A DNA stretch of 43,611 nucleotides from an uncultured Bacilli bacterium. GTDB taxonomy: Bacteria > Bacillota_I > Bacilli_A > RF39 > UBA660. The stretch spans positions 1 to 43,611 of the forward strand of contig CANQOR010000011.1 in assembly GCA_947625535.1 (NCBI GenBank), written 5' to 3'. Shown here piece by piece: positions 16,586-24,880 of the stretch (positions within the stretch are counted from its first letter, which is position 1; each line of letters begins with the position of its first letter). The notes beneath the pieces were generated by a model. The model was not told the origin of the DNA. It saw nothing but the letters and a program-made list of their open reading frames with translations, and did no database searches. Position numbers and translations under genes: made by a program.

Positions 16586-18025
16586 ATGGGTGAACAAAAA
16601 GAAACGTTTGTTGTAGAAAGTGTTCAAAAACATTTAGATGTTATAAATGATTTATTTGAAAAAGTTGCAACACTTTTAAAAGAATCTAATGATAGAGTTT
16701 TTGAAGTTATACAAACTGGTCCAACTTCAGCTATGTTTGGTAATTTAGCATCACAACTATTATCAATATGGGATCAAAATGCTTCAACTTTTGGCGATTT
16801 TAAATTAAATTTTGAAGAATGGTCAAAAATGATTAGCATTATTACAGCAAATAACCTTCAATTTGAAGAAGAAACAATAGATTTATATAAAAATACAGGT
16901 AAAAATTTATCTGGTATTCAAGAAAAGCGTGAAGAACTAATGAGTTCGTCAGCTAAAACTACTGGTGATAGTACTAGGGGTGGAACTACTAGTGAATATT
17001 ATGATGAAAATGGTAATCTTGTAGTTATTGAAACTGATGAAGATGGCAATCAATATAAGAAAACTGTTACCGATAAAGATGGAAATATTGTAAATATTTA
17101 TTATGATGGTCAGGGAAATTATTCTGAAACTAAACTTGTAGATGGCAAAAGTGTTACAAAATTTTATGATGAAAATGGTAATGAAATTGAAAGACCTTAT
17201 ACATTTAGCCCTTCTGGTATATCTTATAGCGAAGAAGGAATTAAAAATGTTACTACACGAGAAGCTAATCAATTTATGACTGATCATGGATTAGATACTT
17301 CTAGTGCTGAATATGCTAACTTGTCACCTGAAGCTAAGGCAATTGTTGATGAAACATTACAAAAAGTTGAAGACTTGGGCTTACCAGATGGAAGTGTAGA
17401 ATGGCAAGAAAAATTCAATAGTTTACCTCCAGAAACTCAAGATATAGTTTTAGCTTCTGTTAGAGGAAACGTTTCACAAGATATACCAAAAACAAATAGT
17501 TATACAATCAGTAGTGAAGTTCCTACTGGTGAATATGACGGAAGAACTATTATTGTACCAAAACTAAATGAGAGTGATTTTAGTGGTTCAAATGCTAGTT
17601 CTGTAAGAAAAGATAATGCCCAAATTATTATTGATTCAGCTGGAGCTGTTCAAGAAACTCTAAGGGGAGAAAATACAGCTTTAACTTCACTTAAAGGCAA
17701 TTTAGAAAATAATGCAACTTATAATGCTTTACCTGCCGAATCCAGAGAAGCAATTAATCAATACCTTGATTCACAAATTGCTCAAAGATCTAGTTTGGAT
17801 ACTCAAATTACAGACGATTGTAAACGTCCTTGGAATGCAGATGATGGCGCAATTGGTGATGCTGTAAGTTGGTCTTTAAGTGATTCAGGATATGCAAATA
17901 AAGATTATGGTAATTATAAAGAAGCTGCTGATGCAGCAAATGCATGGAATGCAACGTTGAGTGAGATTGATTCTTTAAATGAAGTTACAGCTATGTTAAA
18001 TAGTTATGGTGTATTTATTAATTAA
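16586..18025 (+). CDS. T7SS substrate candidate with YD-like repeats (cassette A, position 4)
   Basis: 479 aa. Residues 1-115 are helical with two conserved tryptophan segments, NLASQLLSIWDQNASTFGDF and NFEEW. The same pattern (DLANQLMLDWENTASSFPNF...NFNNW) opens the 468-aa protein of cassette B, so this is a shared N-terminal domain, probably the WXG-like secretion or dimerisation part. Residues ~138-212 hold four to five imperfect ~17-residue repeats around YDENGN/DEDGN/DKDGN, resembling YD or MORN-type beta repeats. Residues 215-479 are helical, Asn/Ser/Glu-rich and not recognised. No nuclease, NADase, ADP-ribosyltransferase or deaminase motif is visible, and no immunity-type gene follows. 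Start ATG 16586 follows a GAGGTGAT site. Confidence 0.75.
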   Translation: MGEQKETFVVESVQKHLDVINDLFEKVATLLKESNDRVFEVIQTGPTSAMFGNLASQLLSIWDQNASTFGDFKLNFEEWSKMISIITANNLQFEEETIDLYKNTGKNLSGIQEKREELMSSSAKTTGDSTRGGTTSEYYDENGNLVVIETDEDGNQYKKTVTDKDGNIVNIYYDGQGNYSETKLVDGKSVTKFYDENGNEIERPYTFSPSGISYSEEGIKNVTTREANQFMTDHGLDTSSAEYANLSPEAKAIVDETLQKVEDLGLPDGSVEWQEKFNSLPPETQDIVLASVRGNVSQDIPKTNSYTISSEVPTGEYDGRTIIVPKLNESDFSGSNASSVRKDNAQIIIDSAGAVQETLRGENTALTSLKGNLENNATYNALPAESREAINQYLDSQIAQRSSLDTQITDDCKRPWNADDGAIGDAVSWSLSDSGYANKDYGNYKEAADAANAWNATLSEIDSLNEVTAMLNSYGVFIN

Positions 18026-18051
18026 TTTTTACTTATAAGTGAGGTGAAAAT

Positions 18052-18291
18052 ATGATAGATTATAATACTTTAGACGGAACTATAGATGCTCTTAATGACT
18101 TTAGAGATAAAATTAATGATTTTATTCTTCATAAAATGGATAGATCAATTTTAGAACGTGACGGAGAAAGTGATTGGGAACCAATAAAAGAATCTTTCAG
18201 ACAACTTCTTACGGAGATAGATGAAACAATTCAAGTTTGTAAAACTAATGGAAGCAGTATGAAGGTAATAGCTGATAAATTTAATGATTAA
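18052..18291 (+). CDS. Small helical protein (cassette A, position 5)
   Basis: 79 aa, ATG 18052 behind GAGGTGAAA. Two predicted helices: an N-terminal one around TIDALNDFRDKINDFIL and a C-terminal one, SFRQLLTEIDETIQVCKTNG. No family recognised. Its place between a WXG-like effector and a large substrate, 11 nt before the latter's start, is typical of small T7SS chaperones or targeting factors (Lap-type), but the sequence does not prove that. The cassette B slot holds a 135-aa helical protein without obvious identity. Confidence 0.7.
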   Translation: MIDYNTLDGTIDALNDFRDKINDFILHKMDRSILERDGESDWEPIKESFRQLLTEIDETIQVCKTNGSSMKVIADKFND

Positions 18292-18302
18292 GGAGGTGCT
18301 TT

Positions 18303-20819
18303 ATGAGGACTAAAGTAAAATATAGTGAAAGAAATGATAACCTGTTTGAGAATTCTGTAGAAAATTGCAAAGCTACTGAACTTAGTAAAATTTCTAGTAA
18401 ATTTAGCACTTTTGAAAGCACTACAAATACTGAATCTAATAAATGGCTTAGTAAATATGAAAATAATATTAGAACAGAAACACAAAAGACAGTATTATAT
18501 GAAGGAACTACATATGAAAGAACAGTTACTAATTATACTTATTATGCAAGTAATGTTCCTGGATATTATCCTGGATCTGGTTCCAGTGATCGTTCTCAAA
18601 TTGTAAGAAATATTAGAAGTTATATTGCTTCAGAAATTGAAAAATATAAGGGATATAGAAATACAGTTTCATTAAAACTTGATGATTTGATGGAACATGC
18701 AAATTTAAAAATAGATAAATTGTTAACTTTGTTAAATTCTATTTCAGAAGCTGTTAGAGTCTTTGAAGAAACGGGAGTTTCGTTAAAGGACTCATTAGAG
18801 AGATTAGCAAATGAAAGCAATTTAAGCTTAGATGGATTATCATTTAATAATGTTACTCTTGAAGATGGCAGTGTAGTTGAACAAGTAATGTTTACGTACA
18901 CTGATGAAAATGGTAACGAAGTAACAATTAGTATTGCAGAAGCAGTTAATGCTTTCTATACATATTATGGTACAGCAACAGATAGTTTAATATCATATGA
19001 ATTATTATATGATGAAATGGGATTATCAGAAGCTGATAGAGATAAACATCGTACTCTTGCTTTATTAGATACTGCAGGATTTGTTGATACATATTCGCAA
19101 CAAGGTGCTTATAAATTGGCTACAGAAGATAGTATACATAATGTGTATGCAGCAACAGTTGGTGATAATGCTGATTTAACTGGAGATATTGAAAAAGATT
19201 ATGAGTCAGTTTTACTTAATCTTAGTGACAAAATGAAAGATAATCAATATGCTGATACTTTAGGAAAAATCCTTGGTGGAGGTACTAATGCTGCATTAGC
19301 ATTAGGTATGACAATGGCAAGTGGAGTTGTGGATAATGAAAACTTCCCTTTAACTAGAGAATTATCTAAAGAAGACGAAGATAGAATTAAGAAACAAGAA
19401 GAGAAAAATGAAATAGTTAATCAACAAATTAATGAAGAAAATAAAGAAGAGGATACACCTGTTAAACCTGCTAGTATATCTGTAGATGAAAATCCTGAAG
19501 TAGTTGAAGGTGGTGGAGATGGTGAACCTGAAGAGGTATTACCTGAAGGCACTGAAGAAGAAACTGTTCCAGAAGAAGTAGTTCCTGAAGATACAGTTCC
19601 AGAACCTGAAGATGGCACTGATACTGAAGGTGGAGATGGTGGCGAAGGCGGCGACGATGAAGGTGATGGAGATGGAGAAACACCTCCTACTGGAGATGAA
19701 GAAACAGTTACACCACCTACAATAGAAGAACCTATTAGTGAAGAACCTCCATCAGCAATCGATGATACATTAACTAATGAAGATATCGATAGAATGGCTG
19801 AAGAAGAATTCTATAATCAATTTGATGATGAAGGATTAGCAGAATATAGACAAAATCATATAGAAGAATTTGATAATCTATATGAAAATGATAGAGAAGG
19901 ATTAGTAGATTACTTAGAAGAAAGTGGTTATAGTCCTTTAGAAGCATCATCTATAGCTGATGATAAAGCTTTAGGTATGGTAGCATTCTTAGCTGCTAAA
20001 CAAACTTCTGATATGGCTGGTATTTCAAATGGAATTGCTCAAAGTCATAATGTTGATATGTCAACATTTGATACTTCATATGATAACGGAGCTTCATATC
20101 AAGATTTAATGGATGGAAATGCAAATGCATTTATATCTAATCCAAATGAAAGTCCTAAAGTTAATGATGCTAAAGTTTCGATGAATGAAGCTAAGAGTAA
20201 TTATAATTCAGCTGTTAGTAGTGCAAATAGTTCTGTAGAAAAAGCTAATGAAGATAAAGAAAAATTAAATAATGTCAAGAAAGAAATCGTTTCTAAATCT
20301 GGTGAAGATACAGATGATTGGTCTGAAGAAGACATTGAAAAATATAATGATGCTGTTAAAGATTATAATGAATCTGTACAAAAAGCTAATGAAAATGTTA
20401 ATAAAGCTCAAGAAGCTAAGAATGCTTACGAAGATAGTAAGAAAGCTTATGACGATGCTAAAGAAGAATATTACAATGAAATTAAACAAGAAGTTCAAGC
20501 TGGAAGAGAAGACGAATATTATAATCCAACACCTGAACCAGAACAACCTGATACTACACCATCAAAACCACAAACACCACCTGATAGTGGCGGAGTTGTA
20601 CAAGACGATGATAGTTTAGGAATAGGAAGCGAAACTGGACAAGGTGATCAAGGTGGTAATACAGGAAATGTTACGCAAGACGATGATAGTTTAGGTATCG
20701 GAGGAGCTGGTTCAAGTGTTGAACCTGAACCTGATGCAACAACTCAACCTGTAAAACCACAAGAAGAAACACAAGATTCTGGTGGCGTTGTTACAAACCC
20801 TGATTCATTAGGATTTTAA
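18303..20819 (+). CDS. Large modular T7SS substrate candidate with C-terminal GVVxxDxxLG repeats (cassette A, position 6)
   Basis: 838 aa, ATG 18303 behind AAGGAGGTG. No signal peptide. Order of parts: a helical N-terminus (1-~190); a strand-rich segment with FTYTDENGNEVTISIAEAVN near 195-220; an Ala/Gly-rich hydrophobic stretch (~322-342); an acidic Pro/Glu/Gly linker (~360-485); a helical domain (~490-600); a coiled coil of Asn/Lys/Glu heptads (~619-735); and a Pro-rich tail with three copies of a short motif (VVQDDDSLGIG, VTQDDDSLGIG, VVTNPDSLGF), the last at the very C-terminus. The 742-aa protein of cassette B has the same architecture and matching segments in the IAEAVNAFYTY region, the helical domain, the coiled coil and the tail, so they are paralogs. 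Function unknown; a secreted surface or structural protein is my best guess. Confidence 0.75.
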   Translation: MRTKVKYSERNDNLFENSVENCKATELSKISSKFSTFESTTNTESNKWLSKYENNIRTETQKTVLYEGTTYERTVTNYTYYASNVPGYYPGSGSSDRSQIVRNIRSYIASEIEKYKGYRNTVSLKLDDLMEHANLKIDKLLTLLNSISEAVRVFEETGVSLKDSLERLANESNLSLDGLSFNNVTLEDGSVVEQVMFTYTDENGNEVTISIAEAVNAFYTYYGTATDSLISYELLYDEMGLSEADRDKHRTLALLDTAGFVDTYSQQGAYKLATEDSIHNVYAATVGDNADLTGDIEKDYESVLLNLSDKMKDNQYADTLGKILGGGTNAALALGMTMASGVVDNENFPLTRELSKEDEDRIKKQEEKNEIVNQQINEENKEEDTPVKPASISVDENPEVVEGGGDGEPEEVLPEGTEEETVPEEVVPEDTVPEPEDGTDTEGGDGGEGGDDEGDGDGETPPTGDEETVTPPTIEEPISEEPPSAIDDTLTNEDIDRMAEEEFYNQFDDEGLAEYRQNHIEEFDNLYENDREGLVDYLEESGYSPLEASSIADDKALGMVAFLAAKQTSDMAGISNGIAQSHNVDMSTFDTSYDNGASYQDLMDGNANAFISNPNESPKVNDAKVSMNEAKSNYNSAVSSANSSVEKANEDKEKLNNVKKEIVSKSGEDTDDWSEEDIEKYNDAVKDYNESVQKANENVNKAQEAKNAYEDSKKAYDDAKEEYYNEIKQEVQAGREDEYYNPTPEPEQPDTTPSKPQTPPDSGGVVQDDDSLGIGSETGQGDQGGNTGNVTQDDDSLGIGGAGSSVEPEPDATTQPVKPQEETQDSGGVVTNPDSLGF

Positions 20820-20840
20820 ATATAGAAGAGGAGGATAAAA

Positions 20841-21218
20841 ATGAGAGAAAAATATTTACCAATTGGAACAGTAGTTTTATTAAAGGGTGGAAAGAAAAGA
20901 GCGATGATTACAGGATTCTGTTCAGTAGCTCAAGAAAACCAAGAAAAAATCTATGACTATAGTGGTTGTGTTTATCCAGAAGGATACTTAAGTTCTAATC
21001 AAGTTTGTTTATTTGATCATGAACAAATCGAAAAAATATTCTTCTTAGGATTCGAAGACGAAGAAGAAAAAGTATTTAAAGACAAATTAAATAAAATTGT
21101 TGCTTCTATTGAAGATGAAAATAAAAATACTACTGCTAATGTTCAAGAAGCAGCTGTAGCTCAAAATAACAGTGCTACTCCTGTAACACCTTTTACACCA
21201 TTAGCTGAAGAAAATTAG
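20841..21218 (+). CDS. DUF4176 protein (cassette A, position 7)
   Basis: 125 aa. The first ~75 residues (KYLPIGTVVLLKGGKKRAMI, then DYSGCVYPEG and LFDHEQIEKIFFLGFEDE) match what I know as DUF4176, a small domain repeatedly found in Firmicutes T7SS loci. The fold looks like a compact beta barrel; function unknown. The last ~45 residues are a low-complexity Asn/Ala/Thr tail. Two further copies lie in cassette B and align throughout the domain. ATG 20841 follows GAGGAGGA. It is the last gene of cassette A; a terminator begins just after its stop. Confidence 0.88.
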   Translation: MREKYLPIGTVVLLKGGKKRAMITGFCSVAQENQEKIYDYSGCVYPEGYLSSNQVCLFDHEQIEKIFFLGFEDEEEKVFKDKLNKIVASIEDENKNTTANVQEAAVAQNNSATPVTPFTPLAEEN

Positions 21219-21220
21219 TA

Positions 21221-21248
21221 AAAATGGCCATTATTGGTCATTTTTTTT
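21221..21248 (+). terminator. Terminator ending cassette A
   Basis: AAAATGGCCA (21221-21230), loop TTAT, TGGTCATTTT (21235-21244, one G·T), with T-run to 21248. Confidence 0.87.
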
Positions 21249-21267
21249 CAAATTTACAAAATCGCTG

Positions 21268-21296
21268 TTGATTAATTGAAAAAATTTTTATATAAT
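21268..21296 (+). promoter_or_regulatory. Sigma-A promoter of T7SS cassette B
   Basis: TTGATT (21268-21273), 17-nt spacer, TATAAT (21291-21296). Predicted start near 21303. Confidence 0.87.
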
Positions 21297-21302
21297 TATT
21301 GT

Positions 21303-21404
21303 TATAAGGATATGATGAGTAAGTTAGGGGTGTTTGGTAGTCAAGCATTGTATTCTTTATTTTACTTGACTTATATTCTTATAAAAATTTATGGAGGTGT
21401 ATTT
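21303..21404 (+). promoter_or_regulatory. Leader of cassette B with box shared with cassette A
   Basis: About 100 nt untranslated. AGTTAGGGG at 21322-21330 and TTGGT at 21334-21338 repeat the cassette A leader at almost the same offset from the -10. AGTCAAG (21339-21345) can pair with CTTGACT further on to close a large loop. An ATG-less open frame runs through this leader into the first gene, but the GGAGGTG site just before 21405 fixes the start there. Confidence 0.45.
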
Positions 21405-21707
21405 ATGGGTGCATTAAAAATGGAAAGTAGTGAATTACGTAGTTTAGGTAACAACATTCTTTCTAATGCTGGTAGCTTTGATTCTTTAATTACTAGTTTC
21501 AAAACTGCTTATGAAGCAATTACTGCTGCTGGAACTTGGGATGGTGAAGATTCAAACAAGTTCAATGAAGCTGCAAGTAATTTCAGAGCTGATCTAGAAA
21601 AAGCTAGTACTATGGTTAGAGAAGTTGGTACTGACTTAGTTACTACTGCTAACGATTATGATGAAACACTATCAGGAGTTTCTTCTAACATCGGTTCTAT
21701 GTTATAA
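21405..21707 (+). CDS. WXG100 protein, EsxA-like (cassette B, position 1)
   Basis: 100 aa, the canonical family length. ATG 21405 has GGAGGTG 7 nt upstream; the same frame is open back to 21276, but that stretch is leader RNA. Two helices flank W45-D-G47 (AGTWDGEDSNKFNEAASNF), with the expected Phe after the turn. The second helix carries EKASTMVREVGTDLVTTAND. A small secreted T7SS substrate, likely acting as a homodimer or with the next gene product. It is the most canonical WXG100 in the window and therefore the best candidate for an EsxA equivalent needed for secretion, although it is not next to essC. Confidence 0.93.
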   Translation: MGALKMESSELRSLGNNILSNAGSFDSLITSFKTAYEAITAAGTWDGEDSNKFNEAASNFRADLEKASTMVREVGTDLVTTANDYDETLSGVSSNIGSML

Positions 21708-21737
21708 GAATCTAATAAATAAGAGAGGTGAATAAGA

Positions 21738-22049
21738 ATGAATACATTTGATTATGCTGCATTTAATGAACAATATGAAATTTTAAATAAGATTATTGGT
21801 GGAGCTGAAACTGATCCTTCTACAATAAATGGTGTTGTAGCTGCAAGTAATCGTTCAATATCAGAAGGACTAGAATATGCTTCAGATAGTCAATGGGCAA
21901 ATTCTAAATTAAATGAATGGAATGATTTAATGCCTAATCTAAAAACTCAACTTGATAATTTAGCAACTATGTTGCAACAAGCTAAAGCTGCTGCAGATGC
22001 TTATTATCAATTTGAACAAGCTCATACTGGAATTAAAGCTGGTAATTAA
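21738..22049 (+). CDS. Small helical T7SS-associated protein (cassette B, position 2)
   Basis: 103 aa, ATG 21738 behind GAGAGGTGA. It aligns by eye with the first ~105 residues of the 468-aa protein two genes downstream: both begin FDY, share a KI(I/T)G...DP(S/E)(T/S)I(N/A)GV segment and finish the domain with YYQFE/YQQFE. It is therefore a stand-alone version of the domain that heads that larger protein. Trp residues in DSQWANSKLNEW replace a W-x-G turn. Probably a WXG100-superfamily partner or chaperone. A pair of hairpins starts 10 nt after its stop. Confidence 0.8.
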   Translation: MNTFDYAAFNEQYEILNKIIGGAETDPSTINGVVAASNRSISEGLEYASDSQWANSKLNEWNDLMPNLKTQLDNLATMLQQAKAAADAYYQFEQAHTGIKAGN

Positions 22050-22059
22050 TAAAAATATA

Positions 22060-22116
22060 TGTACTACGATAAGTAGTACATTGTAAGTTGCTAAGGTATT
22101 AGCGATTTACAATGTA
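22060..22116 (+). other. Twin intercistronic hairpins, cassette B
   Basis: Hairpin 1: TGTACTAC (22060-22067), loop GATAA, GTAGTACA (22073-22080), 8 bp. Hairpin 2: arms 22078-22094 and 22099-22115, 17 bp with two G·T pairs plus a possible extra T-A pair, closed by GGTA. The hairpins share about 3 bases and have no U-tract. Same position, same two-part form and nearly the same distances to flanking stop and start codons as the pair in cassette A, with unrelated sequence. Confidence 0.85.
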
Positions 22117-22143
22117 TTATTTATACAGAAAGATGGTGTTGAA

Positions 22144-23415
22144 ATGGCAGGAAGTTGGGATTTTACAGCTGATAGCGATATACAAAGGACTCTTGCAAGT
22201 AATTTAAATACAGATGCGGATAAGTTTGATACGAGAGTAGGAGATTTATATACTGAAATTAATTCTATGGGATCAAACGGTTATTGGGTTGGCGAAGATT
22301 ATGATATGTTTGTAACAGGAACTGAAGGATACAAAAGTGCTCTTCAGGATTTATCTGATGGAATTAGAATGTTTGCTACTCATTTTGAAAAAGTTGCTGA
22401 AGGAACTGATACATTAGCTACAGAACTAATAGATATAATTATGAATGCTACTGGTACTGGTGGCGGAAATGGTGGAAACGGAAACGGTGGAAACGGAAAC
22501 AATGGCAATAACGGAAATAATGGCAACAATGGTAATAATGGAAACAATGGTAATAACGGCAACAATGGTAATAATGGAAACAATGGTAACAACGGTAATA
22601 ACGGCAACAATGGCAATAATGGTAACAATGGTAACAATGGTAACAACGGTAGTACAGGAGTAACAACTTTAAATAGTGGTGATTCTGTAAAAGTAAACGG
22701 TAAAGATTACAATTACTATGGTTCAGTTAGAAAAGCTAATGGTGCTATTGTAAATATGTTTGCTGATAATATTGGTCACTTATATTATCAAGATGAAAGT
22801 GGAAACGTAGTTAGTGTTAAAGCTTCTTATGTAAATAGTAATGGCCAAACAGTTACAAGTGATGCAACAATTAGTGATTTAGGTAGACAGATACCAATGG
22901 AAGCTCATGGTGCTAGATATAATGCTCCAGTTCTATTGAAAGTTGGAGATGACATTACATTATCTAATGATAATAATATAGCATCTTCAGTAACATTAAA
23001 TGGTGTTTCTAATGCTCCAGTATCTAATGGTACTAATGGAGGTGCTTATCTTCAAAATGATGTTTCTTATGAAACAGATGGTTCTGTTTTAGATTCGTAT
23101 GGTACTGGTCTTGATGGTGGAAGTGTAAATGGTGATACTTTAGTTAAAGCAATGGGAATGGATTATTTCCAACGTTATGCTCAAGAAGGAACAGTTATTC
23201 AAGTACCACAAGGAACTAAATTACAATGGGATCCAGCTTGGAATGTCACTGGTTATGACTTTGATGCAAGCAAAGGACCTATATATTTAAAATGGGATCC
23301 AAGTGCTGCTGATGGCAAGGGTGCTTATCATTTGGTTGATGAATATGGAAATGTAAGATTAAATAGAGATTTTACCTTAGATGGTTTTAATAATGACGCT
23401 GGTCATTGGAAATAG
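22144..23415 (+). CDS. WXG100 domain fused via Asn-Gly repeats to a C-terminal module (cassette B, position 3)
   Basis: 423 aa. Residues ~1-100 form a WXG100 domain with W48-V-G50 (GYWVGEDYDMF), paralogous to the 127-aa protein in cassette A. Residues ~106-169 are an almost pure Asn-Asn-Gly tract encoded by an in-frame 9-bp-type repeat, presumably a flexible spacer. Residues ~179-246 contain a module (GDSVKVNGKDYNYYG...GHLYYQDESGNVVSVKASYV) that recurs near the C-terminus of the next protein. The last ~170 residues (strand-rich, with FQRYAQEGTVIQVPQGTKLQ and many Asp/Gly) resemble the outline of a small toxin or extracellular enzyme domain (it ends LDGFNNDAGHWK), but I cannot name it. ATG 22144 has only a weak site (AGATGGTG). 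Confidence 0.8.
   Translation: MAGSWDFTADSDIQRTLASNLNTDADKFDTRVGDLYTEINSMGSNGYWVGEDYDMFVTGTEGYKSALQDLSDGIRMFATHFEKVAEGTDTLATELIDIIMNATGTGGGNGGNGNGGNGNNGNNGNNGNNGNNGNNGNNGNNGNNGNNGNNGNNGNNGNNGNNGNNGNNGSTGVTTLNSGDSVKVNGKDYNYYGSVRKANGAIVNMFADNIGHLYYQDESGNVVSVKASYVNSNGQTVTSDATISDLGRQIPMEAHGARYNAPVLLKVGDDITLSNDNNIASSVTLNGVSNAPVSNGTNGGAYLQNDVSYETDGSVLDSYGTGLDGGSVNGDTLVKAMGMDYFQRYAQEGTVIQVPQGTKLQWDPAWNVTGYDFDASKGPIYLKWDPSAADGKGAYHLVDEYGNVRLNRDFTLDGFNNDAGHWK
22459..22650 (+). repeat. Tandem 9-bp-type repeat encoding Asn-Asn-Gly
   Basis: About 190 bp of GGNAAC/T AAC/T units (for example GGTAACAAT, GGCAATAAC) in frame within the WXG fusion gene. Synonymous third-base changes break perfect identity. 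Copy-number change would keep the frame and alter only spacer length. Confidence 0.93.
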
Positions 23416-23445
23416 ATATTTATCTTTTTGAGAGGAAGATTATAG

Positions 23446-24852
23446 ATGGCGGAAAGAGTATTTGATTATCAAAATATTTCACAAGTATATAATAATATGC
23501 AAAAAATCACTGGTAATGAAGGAGATCCTGAATCTATTGCTGGTGTATTAACAAAAGCAGATAAAGATTATCATGATGTAGTTAGTGTTTGTGATGAAGC
23601 TTTATATGGTGATTTAGCAAATCAATTAATGTTGGATTGGGAAAATACCGCATCTAGCTTTCCTAATTTTGTTAATAATTTTAATAATTGGGCAACTTTG
23701 GTTGCACAAAGTGCAGGTCAATATCAACAATTTGAACAGGATGTTCAAGGATTTAGATCTAGTAATCCTTTGGGATCTGCTAGTAATGGTTTAAAAAGTA
23801 ATTATATAGATACTTCAATATATGCTAATGCACTTACAGTAGATCAATTAGATGATTTAGCATCATATGCTGAATTCCATCAATTGACTGGTGCAACTTA
23901 TGTAGATACTGGAATGATATCATATGCTAAGAAGAAAAAAGTTGCAAATATTGTAGATACAGTTCTTACAGTTGGAGCTGCAGCTGTAACGACTTTTAGT
24001 GCATTTAAATATATTAAACAGCTTAAAAATATGGAATCTTTAGGACATTCAATATCTAGACTTTCTTCTGCAGGAAGTAACGGTCGTGGTAAAGCAACTG
24101 TTCAATTTAAAGGTGTTCCTAAAAATGATCTTACACAATTTAGGAGAGGATTTGGACTTGCAGGAAAAAACGCTACTGCTGCTGCTGATAATTTGTTTGC
24201 TAATAATAAATTCTTTAGTCGCTTTGCAAATACAAAGTTTGCTAATTTCGTTACTTCAAAAGCTGGTACTTTGGGTAAAGTTTCCTATTTTACTAAAGCT
24301 TTAGCAACCAATTCTAGTAGTGGAGCAGCTAGAAAAATACTGGTACAATCTCTTAAAAATGCATCTGCTTCTCCTGGTATACTATGGGCAACTGGTGCAA
24401 CAGTATTATCGCCTGTTGCTAGAAAATTAGAAGGATTATCTTCATGGTCAACTTATTCGTTTGACTATTATGGAAGCGGAGGTTCTAACGGCTCTGTTGT
24501 AATGGGGGATGAAGTTACTATTAATAATCAACCATATTATTATATTGCTCATTCTACTGCTGGTACTGATTTATATAGTGATGATAATGGAAATTTATTC
24601 TATCAAAATGGTAATGGACAGTTAGTTAATGCATCATTCGTTGATGCTTCTGGAAAAAGTGTTAATGCTACTTTAGACAATGTGGATGATACTACAGTTA
24701 TATATGCTGGTGCTGAAAACATGGGTGCGATGGGAGACTTAGATGCATATAAAGACTCTCCAAATTCCGATGAAAATTATACAGAATATTATGATAATCT
24801 ATCTTCAAATTTTGATAGTTTAATGAATGAAACTGCAACAGCAAGTAATTAA
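23446..24852 (+). CDS. T7SS substrate candidate with shared N- and C-terminal modules (cassette B, position 4)
   Basis: 468 aa. Residues 1-105 are the helical domain with DLANQLMLDWENTASSFPNF and FNNW, shared with the 479-aa protein of cassette A and with the 103-aa protein two genes upstream. A short hydrophobic stretch (NIVDTVLTVGAAAVTTFSAF, ~168-188) could insert into a membrane. A basic, Gly/Ser-rich middle follows (~200-330). Residues ~353-415 carry the same module as the preceding gene product (GDEVTINNQPYYYI...GNLFYQNGNGQLVNASFV). The C-terminus is acidic. No catalytic motif is recognised. ATG 23446 follows GAGAGGAAG. Confidence 0.75.
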   Translation: MAERVFDYQNISQVYNNMQKITGNEGDPESIAGVLTKADKDYHDVVSVCDEALYGDLANQLMLDWENTASSFPNFVNNFNNWATLVAQSAGQYQQFEQDVQGFRSSNPLGSASNGLKSNYIDTSIYANALTVDQLDDLASYAEFHQLTGATYVDTGMISYAKKKKVANIVDTVLTVGAAAVTTFSAFKYIKQLKNMESLGHSISRLSSAGSNGRGKATVQFKGVPKNDLTQFRRGFGLAGKNATAAADNLFANNKFFSRFANTKFANFVTSKAGTLGKVSYFTKALATNSSSGAARKILVQSLKNASASPGILWATGATVLSPVARKLEGLSSWSTYSFDYYGSGGSNGSVVMGDEVTINNQPYYYIAHSTAGTDLYSDDNGNLFYQNGNGQLVNASFVDASGKSVNATLDNVDDTTVIYAGAENMGAMGDLDAYKDSPNSDENYTEYYDNLSSNFDSLMNETATASN

Positions 24853-24880
24853 AAAAAATATATAATAAGGAGGAATATGT

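Noticed and set aside
21276-21404. N-terminal extension of the cassette B WXG100 protein
   Set aside because: It covers the -10 region and leader; GGAGGTG immediately before ATG 21405 and the canonical 100-aa length fix the start there.
22459-22650. CRISPR array
   Set aside because: The repeats are contiguous 9-bp coding units without spacers, inside a gene.
22380-22666. Leucine/proline- and cysteine/histidine/tyrosine-repeat open frames over the Asn-Gly tract
   Set aside because: They are frame shadows of the 9-bp repeat; no start site and no independent coding signal.
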